From: Klebsormidium nitens
Taxonomy: Eukaryota; Streptophyta; Klebsormidiophyceae; Klebsormidiales; Klebsormidiaceae
NCBI GenBank assembly: GCA_000708835.1
Contig: DF237430.1
Span: 1 to 64,000 of the forward strand
Reading direction: 5' to 3'
DNA: 64,000 nt
Of this stretch, positions 48,301-64,000 are shown one piece after another. Numbering within the stretch: the stretch's first letter is position 1; every line of letters starts with the position of its first letter. The position numbers and the translations under genes are program-made. The notes beneath the pieces are model-generated. The model saw nothing but the letters and a program-made list of their open reading frames with translations. It had not been told where the DNA came from and did not search any database.

Positions 48301-48788
48301 CGTCAACAGCCAGATAATCAAATATGTCCGTGTTTTCTGAATGGAGAGGTCCACAGACCAGTCAAAGGGCTCGTGAAAGAGTCCAGGCTGCCATGGCCCC
48401 GTCGAGCCTGCTTGTCGCCTCACCCGCCTGCCAGCGCCAGCCGGCCCAGCTGCCCCAGGAAGATGGTGGACACAATGGTGCGCATGAGCCACACAAAGTT
48501 CATCCCCGCCACCGGCAGCGCCATGCGCCCCACCGCCCACAGCTCCGACCGGGCAAAGTCCTTCCAGTCATCCTCCTTATGACTGCTCAGCAGTGGGGCG
48601 GCAGCATTGCCTGCCTCAAAGGGCTCATACCCGTCCCAGTCCGCAGGGAGACTGTCCGATCGCTGGAGAATGGGCTGTGCCAGCATGTCCTCCCCGTCAA
48701 AAACATCGGCGTCCGTCTGACCGACCATCCTGGAGAAATATGGAAAGACGGAGGAAGAGGCGCTTGACACAGGGTACAAAGCCTGCAA
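45381..48788 (-). CDS. MATE-family multidrug/metabolite efflux transporter 1
   Basis: Twelve-helix MATE (DTX-type) antiporter exporting organic cations or secondary metabolites against H+ or Na+. Six exons, read downward: 48788-48424, 48049-47728, 47491-47168, 46864-46773, 46437-46212 and 45779-45381. They give 575 aa with agreeing phases. The N-terminal 85 residues are acidic and cytosolic (DADVFDGEDML). TM1 has LPVAGMNFVWLMRTIVSTIFLGQLG. Family blocks GYSVITGLCYALEPLMSQALGA, VPSCFSVCLEWWCYEALLLAAGLL, STMAITENVTTLLFMLPGSL and VRIGKELGSNKARAARL follow in order. TM10-12 sit in the last exon (AVMQGILRGSARP), with a basic cytosolic tail. It has five introns against one in the second MATE gene 9 kb away, so the two are not a recent duplication. 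The start could be a few residues later, at the Met of MVGQTD. Confidence 0.95.
45906..45942. repeat. Perfect 16-bp hairpin in a MATE 1 intron
   Basis: CAAGGGAGTTCACCTT at 45906-45921, a 5-base loop, then its exact reverse complement at 45927-45942. Just downstream, TATGACT...AGTCATA forms a second, 7-bp stem at about 45945-45965, and the sequence TATGACTGC recurs near 45987. All lie in the intron 45780-46211. It could be a fold-back repeat; too short for a typical plant miRNA precursor. Confidence 0.7.
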
Positions 48789-50912
48789 AGGAAAGCTTTC
48801 CCCTTAAGGAATAATGCACCACTATGTCAACTGAGTTGCTGGTTGCTGCAAACCTTCCGCAGCTAACAAACTGCAAACAAGCAAGACCTGGGCCCCGAAA
48901 AACTGGACCATCCTGCCCAGCGTCCAGCAGACCAGTAGCCTGAGCGGCTTGAGTTCCGACTGAATGCTGCAAGTTGTGGTACAATGCCCACACAATAAAC
49001 GTTGCCGCCACGCTACAACAGCTTCATATTCCCGGATCCCTCATTCTGCTCTGTGGCACGCAGCTGATGATACTAAAAGAGGTGTGCCCTTTTCGCTTTA
49101 TAAAAGTCCTCTCAAGCACGGAAGCCCTTTGCAAGGCACATCATACATGTTCTCCAGAGATCTGGGCTGCGGAGTTTGCAATCATGCAATGCTGCGAGAT
49201 GTTACAACTTACATGCAGACAACCCTGTTTGGCCTCACCTTTTGCAAGGTTCAGCTTTGGGTTTTCTTGTAAGAGGAGTCCTTACCAACCTCTGCTGTTT
49301 GCAAGGTCTTCAGTGCAGGCACTGGTATTGTGGATTTATAAAACGATGACAAATAATCCCTTATAGCTTGTAAAAGGTTGCAAGAGCCTGAGCAGTGAGA
49401 GCATTTGCGCCCAGCCAACAAGAATCCTGTCTGGCATAAACTTCTTGTCCCCTAGAATGTTCAGATAAATATGTGCATCGGACGGTTCAGAACCAGAGGA
49501 AGTGACATCGACGGTCACTTCCGCTGAATCCCCGGGCACTTTCAGCGGTTGCCCAAGACTGACAAAGTTGCTCAGTAAAACCAAAGTCCCGGAAGTCAAG
49601 GCCTAAACCGGAACACCTACAGCCAGTAATTTGAAGCAGAAGACTGCCGCAATGGCTGCCTTGTGCTCAGGGCTTGAGGAGGCAGGGACGGGCTGTGGGG
49701 GGAGAGTAGAAGGTCTTTCTCCACAAACTTTGCATTTCAGCAAGCTAGGATTGCTTTTTGTAGAGCAGTCTTGCCGTTGAGATTGCAAAATTTGATGTAT
49801 AGTTGCCCCGGCGACTTTCAACAAAACCTCCATTGCGCCTCCGAGGCTCCTTTTAGGGTTGAAAGGCACATTTTGGATTTGGGGGGAGAATGTGCATCAA
49901 ATTTACCTTTGAAAGCAGCTGGTATTCAATTTATAGGTTGCACATAGCTTCAGGTTGCCGTTGGGTTTGAGAAATTTTGGTCATGGGTGCTGCTCCCAGC
50001 TCATTTCAGCCATGTCGGCAGCCATGGCGGCCAGTCTGAGGTGCTGGGCAAAATAACAATTTTGGACTTCACCACTTTCGGGCGCTGTCCCTCCTTTCTG
50101 CGACCTTTAGGCGGGGGATGGACTCAGCCTTCTGTTCAGCAAAGGCAATCGGCGTACCGTCCGATCTTAGAAAATAGAACGATTTCACCGTTGGATGCCC
50201 GGACTGCGCCCGGTACGCCAAAAATTACTTAACCAGGCCAGCGGACGGAGGTTCATGCCAGACAGGAGAATGTGGCGGCAGTATTGGAAGCTTCTCCTTC
50301 TCACATGAAGCCCTGAACTCGGAAGGCGATCTTGAGCAAGCGATTTGGGGATCGGGGATCACGCTGGCGACAGCACAATCGCCACCGTGCACCGATAAAA
50401 CACGTGGAAGATCTTGCGGTCGGCCTTGCACACTTTTGGCGCCACAACTTACAAGCTTCCCGCGAGAAAAAGTTGCCCACCATCATCTCGCTCATGCATG
50501 TGGCGAAGTCCTCCGAAGCCAGCTGGGCCCTGCAGACTGGCTGGTCAGTGGTGTGGGGCCTGGGCCAACTTGTTGGCATCTTTCATTGTTCAGGCTTGAC
50601 CTGCGTCAGAGGCTCTCAGAGCTTCGCCGGACTGGTGGGGTACTTTTTGGTGCTGAAGCTTTAGCAATCTAAGGAGGACGCATTTTGAGTGCTTCACACA
50701 CCCTTTAGTGCTCGGGAAACCTGCTGGATTGGAGTTGCGCATTTGATCGGAATCAAAACTGTCGCATTACCCGCAGGAGCAGTTCCTGCCGATGTTAAGA
50801 GCTGTTACTTGCATCCGAAACTGAGGGCACCTTGTTGGCCGGCTACAAGAAGCAACAAAACCCGTTAAGAGGACTCACCGTAAAAAGCCCCTCGCAAACT
50901 TTCAAAAGCAAG
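48789..50912. other. Divergent spacer between MATE 1 and MCM7
   Basis: About 2.1 kb between two divergent genes; no recognisable coding sequence. It contains an E2F-type site at 50435-50442 (listed separately) and a small stem, GGAAGTGA...TCACTTCC, at about 49498-49523. Upstream non-coding exons cannot be excluded. Confidence 0.45.
50435..50442 (+). promoter_or_regulatory. Candidate E2F site upstream of MCM7
   Basis: TTTGGCGC is an exact match to the E2F consensus TTTSSCGC, within the run TTTTGGCGCC. It lies 471 bases upstream of the MCM7 ATG. MCM genes are classic E2F/DP targets in plants and animals, so G1/S control is plausible; the site is otherwise unverified. Confidence 0.45.
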
Positions 50913-56905
<5,993 letters not shown>

Positions 56906-57861
56906 TAGATGGCGGGTTAATCTATATGGATGCCAGAGGATCGTGTAAATCGGTTTGTGTACCAGGAGGCAAACCCTATAGGAAAGGATGGGGCTGATCT
57001 ATTGCGTCAGGTCTTTGCACGAGGGAGCATTTTTATTGCATGATTGAGTATGATACGAATCAAACTGTGCAATGCCTTCTTGCAAACAGTCAGTGGGAAA
57101 GAGGTGCGCTCTATTCCGACCTGCAATGAGGCTGTGGGCCGAAATGTGTATCAATCACGTTAAATTGGACCGATCAAAACAAAGTTGCCATACTTCTTTG
57201 TGGAGCCGTCTTGTACGTGTGGAGGAATAGTTCAAACGTCATCGAGTGTTTGTCGATTCTGAGGTCGTAAACGTACGACTCTCGCACGTGTGGCCCAACC
57301 ATGTTCCAAGCAGGCCGGATCTTTCCTTTTCATGCGGTGTAAGTTGGACGAATGTATATATGCGTGTGCCCGACATGCCAGGGGTCTCCATGCTTGTCAG
57401 AGCATCAACTTAATTATGTTGGCGAATATGTGGACACGCTTAACTGTAATAATAGGGTGCTCAACATTGAGAAGCACCATGCACCCTTAGCGAAGGCTGT
57501 CGAGGGCCGTGCCAGCACTGCACCATCATATGGCGACTGGCCCGTTCAATACGGTCACAAACTACGCAGATTTCGCTTTCGAAAACTCGAGCTACTCATA
57601 ATAATCAACCTGCGAAACATAAGGATGCCAGTCAGGCTCCTTGTCCTACGTCAGTTTCAAAGAAAAGGGGCCAAGGAAAGTGCATTCGGAAGGGGGTTTT
57701 GAGCTAGGGGGTACTCGACGGACTCAGATCAGGGCTAGGTCAAATCGAAAATCAGAGCATGCCTGACAGCAACTCAACAATTTGCTACTGTACAAGGATC
57801 GCAGGATCATCCATTTGGGCTGTACAGAGATATACCTACTACCAATCCCTATGCTAGAAAG
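56906..57861. other. Convergent intergenic region, MCM7 / MATE 2
   Basis: About 950 bases between two 3' ends. Short open frames only; nothing recognisable. Confidence 0.5.
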
Positions 57862-59698
57862 CTAAGCGAGCTGTTCTTGAGCATCCTTACTTGAGACTCC
57901 GAGCCTGGCCTTTGCTTTGCTTGCCTCCGCTTCCCAATCTAGCCTGCTTGCCAAAAGGGAGTAAACGGAGAGGCAACTCAAAAGTGCAAGCGTCAATCCT
58001 AACCAAAGCCCCTTCGCACCAAGCTCATAATGGAACGCTAATATCACCATTGCTGGAATTCCAACAACATAGTAGCTGAATAAGTTACAGACTGCGCCTA
58101 TCTTCTGCTTTCCAGACCCTCTAAGGACACCGGCCATTGTGAACTGCACGGTGTCAGCAGCCGCGGCAACGCACAGAATAGGCACAAGCTGGGCTGTTAG
58201 ATCTATGATGGCTTTGCTATCCGTAAAGAGCCGCCCAATGACATTTCTAGACAGAAATAGAATTAAGGACACGGTCGCTCCCGACAGCAGAGCCATGGTT
58301 AGCGAAGCGATCGCAGCCAGGCGAGCCCGCTCCGGACAGTTGGCACCCAACTCGTTTGACACCCGTACGGATATGGCTACACTCCAACCGGAGCCGAAGG
58401 TGAAGGCTAGCATCATCAAGTTGAGGGCGATGTTGACGGTGGACAGCTGTACTTTGGGGTTGGGTAGCAGGCCCGCCAGGAAGAGCGAGAGCTCATAGGA
58501 CCACATCTCGAGGCACACCATCACCATCGACGGGATGGCCAGCGACAGGTGGAGGCCCAGGCCCGAGAACGTCGCCCTCCAGGACCAGCTGGTCCACGTG
58601 GTCTCGCGGACCTTGGAACACAGGATGTACCCCAGAAGAAGCGCGAGATAGAACACCTGGGTAACCGAAAAGGCGTAGGAGATCCCAGCCAGCCCGTATC
58701 CCAGCTGAAACGCTAGCACATAGTTTGCGATCAGATGCACCACGACTGCGATGGCTGCGCACCCTGCCACTGGTTGCACCAACCGCTGCGCTGCGAGGTA
58801 GCGCACCAGGGGCACCCGCCAAGCGCTGCCCAGCAGGCCGGGGAACAGGCCAACCAGGAATCGCGCAGTTGAGGCGGCAATGTCTGCTTCCTGTCCCAGC
58901 GCCAAGAGGACTCTCTCTGAGTTCCACCAGAGGACCCCTATGGGGATACACGCCACTGTGTTCAAAAGCAGGGCCCTTTGCACAATCTCCCCGAGCTTGC
59001 GATACTGCTTGGCCCCAAACGCTTGCCCCGCTAGTGTATCCACCGCCCCCGCCAACCCAGAGAGAAGCCAAAAGCCAGTGGCCCCATAAACACTAGTCCC
59101 GAGAGAAGCTGTTGCTAGCGCCTCTTCTCCGATGTGACCCGCAAAGATGCTCGTGAGCGTGGTGAGAAGAACCTGTCGCACGGTGACACGGAGTGAGTGT
59201 TTGCTTGATCAGAGTCAGATCAAAAGAGGAAGTACAAGGATCTAATACCAGGCATGATGGGACTTCTGAAAAGGAAGATCTCAAATGAAATGCGCATAGG
59301 TGAGACGTTGACCTTCGGGTGGCAATCCAGCTGTCATGGAATTGGCTTCTCCAACTCATAGCGAAAGCCTTCACTGCCCAAAGCCTCCTTTCGAGACTAG
59401 CATATCAAAAGAGCGCTTGTACAAATTATCGTGCACCTCATCTGCAAACAATCCGTAACACTAACCGCAAAATCTTAATCACAGTGCATACCTGCAGGAA
59501 GACAGTGATCAGCACCGGCAGCGCCAAAGACCATTGGCGCCCCAACTCCCCTGCTATCTGATGCCCTGTTGGGAAGCTCGTCAAGGAAGGGGGCACCTCC
59601 ACTGCATGCAGTCCAACCTCAGCATCAGCTCCGCTTGCCTCAAGGTCCCTCTCGCTCCGTGGCAAAAGCGGCTCAGCAATGTCCTCCGAAGAACCCAT
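57862..59698 (-). CDS. MATE-family efflux transporter 2
   Basis: Second MATE/DTX-type antiporter. Two exons, 59698-59492 and 59172-57862, both phase 0, give 505 aa, a typical plant MATE length. The first exon holds an acidic cytosolic N-terminus (MGSSEDIAEPLLPRSERD) and TM1 (SLALPVLITVFLQ). The second holds TM2-12 in one block: TSIFAGHIGEEALATASLG, GLAGAVDTLAGQAFGAKQY, VCLEMWSYELSLFLAGLLPNP, SVAISVRVSNELGANCPERAR and FTMAGVLRGSGKQKIGA. The family-typical CLEMWSYE and RVSNELGA motifs are intact. Its near-intronless layout contrasts with the six-exon MATE 1, so the two came by different routes. It diverges from the DUF1294 gene with a 421-base spacer. Substrate unknown. Confidence 0.96.
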
Positions 59699-60119
59699 GC
59701 CTCAATCTATGCTCTTAATACACAGCAGAGACCCAATCAGGCCAGCACAATTTCGCAAGGCACGATCAGGCTCTGCCATTCGTGAGAGACTGGGGTTGTG
59801 AGGCGCTAGGACCTCCTACCACCATCCCATCAAGCCGCCATCGCGGCTACCTTGCAGGTGTGCCACGCAATGCCAACTAACATTGAATACAGATCTAGCT
59901 ACTGCTGTCGTTCGAGCGAACCCTTAGAGGTTCGTAGGCTCAGACCTCCTACAGACACGGACTGGATTACTTTTAAAGGTGCAGCGACAGCTCTAGAGTT
60001 TATCAGTGCTGGAATGAGTTGGACTCGGAGGCATCATGGCGGAGTGCGGGGCGGCTGCCTGAGGCTGTGGCCTCAAGGAGGCTCAAGGTGCAGGGAGGCT
60101 GGGTTGGAGAGGCGGCAGG
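59699..60119. promoter_or_regulatory. Short divergent spacer, MATE 2 / DUF1294 gene
   Basis: 421 bases between two divergent start codons, so probably shared promoter space. No specific element is recognised. Confidence 0.35.
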
Positions 60120-61275
60120 ATGGCTGCTAGGAGTGCCTTGAGAGGACGTCCTCTCCTTGGAATTGGGGCAGTTTATGCGGTAGGTGAGGTCGAAGACCAA
60201 TAGCTCAATTGCTTGCACGGATGATCACGTAGATTACATCAGAGAAGTTGTTTTGTATCTTTTAACCCATCACCTGCAGCAGCGTTGAGCAAGTGGACTC
60301 CTGTGCCACGTAGTGGGTGTCCCGGATTCAGATTGCAAAAGTCTCCTTCGTTTGATGGTGGTGGTGATAAGTCAACGTGTGAACTTGCCGTTGCCCGCTC
60401 TCTAATGGGGCGACATCTGGAGTTCAATCAGCAAAGAGTCAAGAAGAATCTCGTCAATTGACTTTTTGAACCTGATTTCGTCTTCGTAGGGATAAATGCC
60501 GGTGCAGCCGCCACATTCTGGTACGATAAAGAATGTGCCAAGCGGAAACAATGGAGAGTCAGTGAGAATGCACTGTGTCTGACGGCAGCTCTTGGTGGCT
60601 GGATTGGTGGTATGTAAGTATCACTGAAGGCGTTCTCTGAAAGCAGCATACACTGTCTATTTCTTATGGTCCCATGGTCGAATGATAATCAGACTAATGA
60701 TCTCTAATGATCCTCAATACTGCTTGCTCGAACGCAATGACATCAGCAACTTTGCCCAAATGTTGAGCACTGTCTCTTGGAATAAGGGCCCAGCTGACCT
60801 TGCTTCTTCTAGTGCCATGGACTGGCTTGCGGTGATCTGGCCTCTTTATCTATTACAGTACTCTGACTTCTCAGTGATTGGTGGCAGTCTTGATGTTGCT
60901 TGTTTGAGACACTGCATTGTTGAGCATTGCAGGTGGGCTATGCAACAGTTTCGTCACAAAACGCAAAAGAAAAGTTTCCAGGAGGTGAGCTGCTCATGTA
61001 TTGGGACTAATGTTTAAGGCTTTTCAATCCTGTACTTTCCTGGCTCTGAGGAGCTTTCCTGGCATGCATATGTGAATTCAATGGGGATGCCAGTTCATGT
61101 TCTAGACTGAGACTCAACAGGGACTCAACACAGCGAGTACCACAATTTAGCTTCTAAGCTGCTGATTGTTTTGCAGAAATATTACGCATCAGTAGCAGGC
61201 AATGTAGCTGCCCTGACGCTGGGATCTAGAACTGTCTATGGGAAACGACTCTTGGCTACTCTCCTAAAGCGGTAG
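60120..61275 (+). CDS. Small DUF1294-family membrane protein
   Basis: DUF1294 proteins are small membrane proteins of unknown function, common in bacteria and sometimes fused to a cold-shock domain. Firm exons: 60490-60613 (INAGAAATFWYDKECAKRKQWRVSEN...LGGWIGGM), 60933-60984 (WAMQQFRHKTQKKSFQE) and 61177-61275 (KYYASVAG...LLKR, stop). They match the family pattern of helix-WDKxxA-RIPE-LLALLGGWxGA-FRHKTxKxSF-helix. Likely 5' exons: 60120-60183 (MAARSALRGRPLLGIGAVYAV) and 60280 to about 60363; the donor at 60364 is chosen only because it keeps phase 1. That model gives 140 aa. The MAARSALRG start, rich in Arg and Ala, could be an organelle signal. Function is not known. Confidence 0.75.
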
Positions 61276-62117
61276 CAGTCAGGTTTGGATTTGTGGCAAG
61301 GCGCCCAAAAGTTTGAGTTCATCAAGGCTTGTGTATACGGAGACAAGTTAGTCAACTTGATAGTCCTTTCTGGTCACCCATTTCCCTGGACCAATGACCA
61401 TCAGCCCGAATTTTCGACGTCAGTGTTGGTTAAGCAGACCGTCTTGCCTCAATAGTCCAGCTCTAGGTCAAAGCAGTTCCTGACATCAGCTACATACAGC
61501 GCGCGATTCGGCGGACGGCATGTATAGTTTTCCAGAGATAACTTCGAACTAGTCACCGTGCAAGTCATCCCCTCACTATCGTGACAGTTTCATCGGGTCT
61601 GCTCCCATGTGATACTAAATACACGGTCGACGTCTGTCATGCATTGAGAAGCATGGCCGGATGGTCGCTTGCTCAGATTTTAACGCCCGTGCACTAAATG
61701 GACAAGATCGATATGTTGGACACTGCATGTGCGCGGTATGGATATGCCGGATCATGTGACTCTGAGCAGATTGCTAGCTACCTCTTCGCATGGTGGTATC
61801 TTATGTTCACATTGCATCCCTGGGTCGATGTCCTGACCCGCAACAAATAAGTTTGGGCCACGGGGGCCGGCATCCCATGCCTTATGTACTCCTGAATGAT
61901 GGCATAGAAACTGCTGGCAACAAGACACCGATGCCTAGGCCACCCTGCATACGTGGGACTGTCTCTTATAGAAACCATGCCAAGAATGCAATCTTGGTCG
62001 AGGCTGTGCTCCCGCTCCCCAAAACATATGGAAGATGATGACCTCGTTACCTCAATCAAACACGGGCAGTGTGAGTATCTCTCCGTACAGTCATGTTTGG
62101 GCGGTGTAGCGATTCAA
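61276..62117. other. Convergent intergenic region, DUF1294 / FBPase
   Basis: About 840 bases between two 3' ends. Open frames are short and unrecognisable; nothing specific is seen. Confidence 0.5.
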
Positions 62118-64000
62118 TCAACCCCTCAAATATTTCTCTAGCTTCTCCACCTCTTCTTGGCTTCCAACATAGAGGGGAACTCGTTGATGTACCTGCAAGG
62201 TTACAATGGGAGCGGGGTTATTCGTCAACAGTCGATTGTCAGGGCAGCTTCTTTTCTTCATCTTTGCTGCACCAACATGACAGACTAGCTATTCCAGGAA
62301 GTCTCCGTAGAAGCACAGACTCAGACATTTGAAAGTTCTGGCACGGCAATCCGCAGTATACTATGGACGAAAATATCAATCCTTTTGAGGCCTGAAATGT
62401 CCGAAAAGTTTGTTTCATCTGCGGAGCTTACGATCTTGGCCTGAACAAGTCCACATCAACCAACAATCACCAGTCACGGTGTGGATGATCATAGCATGGC
62501 CCTTTCTCCTGCTCGTTGACATTCCCTGATCTTCCACTGTGATCAGAGTAGCACTATCTGGCATGCCCGCACATGAAGGAGAAATCGCCGTCGCTTGACA
62601 TTTTGTAATGTCCTCTGAGTGTGTGGCATGTGAAGGAGCAAGATGCAAGTTCCTTATCAGTTTATCTTTATGCACTCAGAGAGGCAACATATATGCTTCC
62701 TTAACCGTGGCAAGCTCTTGCACAGGAGGCGCATTACGGCCCACTCACCTTGTCGGGGTGGATGTCCAATACGCGCTGGGTGCCGTCTGACCCCTTGCCG
62801 CCGGCCTGCTCTGCCAGGAAGCTCATGGGCGCGCACTCATACAACAACCGCAGCTTGCCGGTAGGGCTCTTCTTGTCAGCCGGGTAGCCATAGATGCCTC
62901 CGTACAGCATGGTTCTGTGGAAGTCACCCACAAGACTCCCGATGTAGCGAGCAGAGTACGGCTTGGGGTCGGGCTGCTTCAGGGAATCCATATAGCTGCA
63001 GTAACCCAAAAATATTGTCTGCAAATGATTGGTGCAGGTGAAACCAGAACGGCTCAAGAAGTCAAGCTTCGCTTCCAGCTGGCCCCATCCATAGTCAAAT
63101 CATATACTGGCGTTGCTAACAATGTTTGAGGTCGAGCGTCGCAATTGGGTGTTTTTGAGGTGATCAAAACTCAGCATCCTACTTTGGAAAGGGTCAGACC
63201 TCCGACCGTTGAGTTGAAGTTACATCCGTTCTTCAGTCATCAGACGAGCACCTTTGAAACTCACCTCTTGAGCTTGTCGTCCCACAGCTGGTAGTTGCCC
63301 TCGTTGAAGGAGTAGATTTTGCCCGACTTGGGAATCTGAATCTTGTCGTGTGTCAACACAAACTCGCCGATCAGGGGGTCCAGCGTAAAGCCATAGACAC
63401 CAGTGCCCACGGACAACACGAAAATAACAGAGCTGGAGTACATGCAGTATCCGGACGAAAGAAGATTCTCGCCGGGCTGGCACACCGCTGTCACGCACTT
63501 CGCCTCCTGGGCGGTCAACTGCAGAGGAGAGGCAGGGCGCTCAGAGCTCCAAAATCCAAGACGTGGCTTTTTTAACATTGAAGCTTCCTGCACCAGTGCC
63601 ACATTTGAACTGATAAATTAGGCATACGCTCAAGTGGCCACCGAAACCCTCGCCTGCATAAAAGATGAAGTGCTCCTCATAAATTGTTTGTGTTTCTCCA
63701 TGAGAGCGGTGAATCGCAAGTCCCAGGAGGTTCAAAGTGTAGTTGAACCTGTAGACGACTTGGCGTTCCGAACTAATCTTTGATCTCTTTGCAATCTTCA
63801 CCATCTCAATTGCGGCCCACATTGTAAAAGCATACGGTGTGTCCCTGGTCAGCCCAACTCACCTCGTCCTCCTCAAAGTTGATCATACAGTTCTCGTCGG
63901 GCTTGTAAATTCCAAAGATGGAACCGGTGGAGACTGCGGCGTCGATGTTGGAGGAACCGTCCAGAGGGTCAAAGACTACCGTGTAGTGGCCTGAGTAGCT
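62118..64000 (-). CDS. Plastid fructose-1,6-bisphosphatase (C-terminal part, runs off window)
   Basis: Calvin-cycle enzyme hydrolysing fructose-1,6-bisphosphate to fructose-6-phosphate in the plastid stroma. Visible exons, read downward: from beyond 64000 to 63863, then 63518-63265, 62995-62749 and 62192-62118, stop at 62120-62118; about 212 residues plus the unseen N-terminus. Motifs: metal site [11 protein letters not shown], sugar-phosphate residues in NEGNYQLWD and [31 protein letters not shown], and C-terminal [21 protein letters not shown]. The plastid type is shown by the redox loop: cysteines in DENC, AKC and AVC correspond to the three thioredoxin-f-regulated cysteines (153, 173 and 178 in pea). 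The spacing from the first to the second is 16 residues, against 20 in pea, so the loop is shortened. Confidence 0.97.

Noticed and set aside
50332-50672. Open frames of 78-110 codons upstream of MCM7
   Set aside because: Three overlapping frames, no family signature, and they include the probable promoter region.

Overview
The window is nuclear DNA of a photosynthetic eukaryote, most likely a green alga on the streptophyte (charophyte) side, for example a Klebsormidium-like organism. Nearly every gene is split into many short GC-rich exons by AT-richer GT-AG introns. The MCM7 protein has the plant-type [13 protein letters not shown] motif. The right edge carries a plastid-type fructose-1,6-bisphosphatase with the three thioredoxin-regulatory cysteines. 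The same window also encodes a cyclic-nucleotide-dependent protein kinase and a class III nucleotide cyclase, families largely lost from seed plants. The species call is inference from gene content only.

Layout, left to right: 1-1834 no recognisable gene, with a TTTTAAAACG-rich repeat patch. 1835-2467 (+) TFIIH subunit TFB5/TTDA. 2599-3964 (+) dehydrodolichyl diphosphate synthase (cis-prenyltransferase). 5477-10913 (-) cGMP-dependent-type protein kinase, 12 exons, 668 aa. 10914-13533 divergent spacer with two MITE-like inverted-repeat elements. 13534-22092 (+) membrane class III cyclase with a voltage-sensor-like domain. 23578-31004 (+) Patched/RND-type sterol-sensing-domain protein, 15 exons, 920 aa. 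32174-37231 (-) ABCF ATPase, 829 aa. 37806-42819 (+) FAD-dependent amine-oxidase/desaturase-like protein with a probable plastid transit peptide, 574 aa. 45381-48788 (-) MATE transporter 1, 575 aa. 50913-56905 (+) MCM7, 727 aa. 57862-59698 (-) MATE transporter 2, 505 aa. 60120-61275 (+) small DUF1294-type membrane protein. 62118-64000 (-) C-terminal part of plastid fructose-1,6-bisphosphatase, continuing off the window.

Most genes are unrelated housekeeping functions: repair/transcription, dolichol synthesis, replication, ribosome-associated ATPase, plastid carbon metabolism and efflux. The exception is the head-to-head pair of cyclic-nucleotide kinase and nucleotide cyclase at 5.5-22.1 kb, which could make and sense the same second messenger. 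The cyclase joins a four-helix voltage-sensor-like block (S4 with eight basic residues), an N-glycosylatable outer loop and a catalytically complete class III domain whose residues point to ATP. The kinase has one cAMP-like and one cGMP-like binding pocket and a possible N-myristoylation start. This pair is the best candidate for an undescribed system here.

Gene models were built by joining splice sites by eye. For nearly all genes exon phases agree and total coding length is divisible by three. The first exons of the cyclase and exon 2 of the DUF1294 gene are the least certain.
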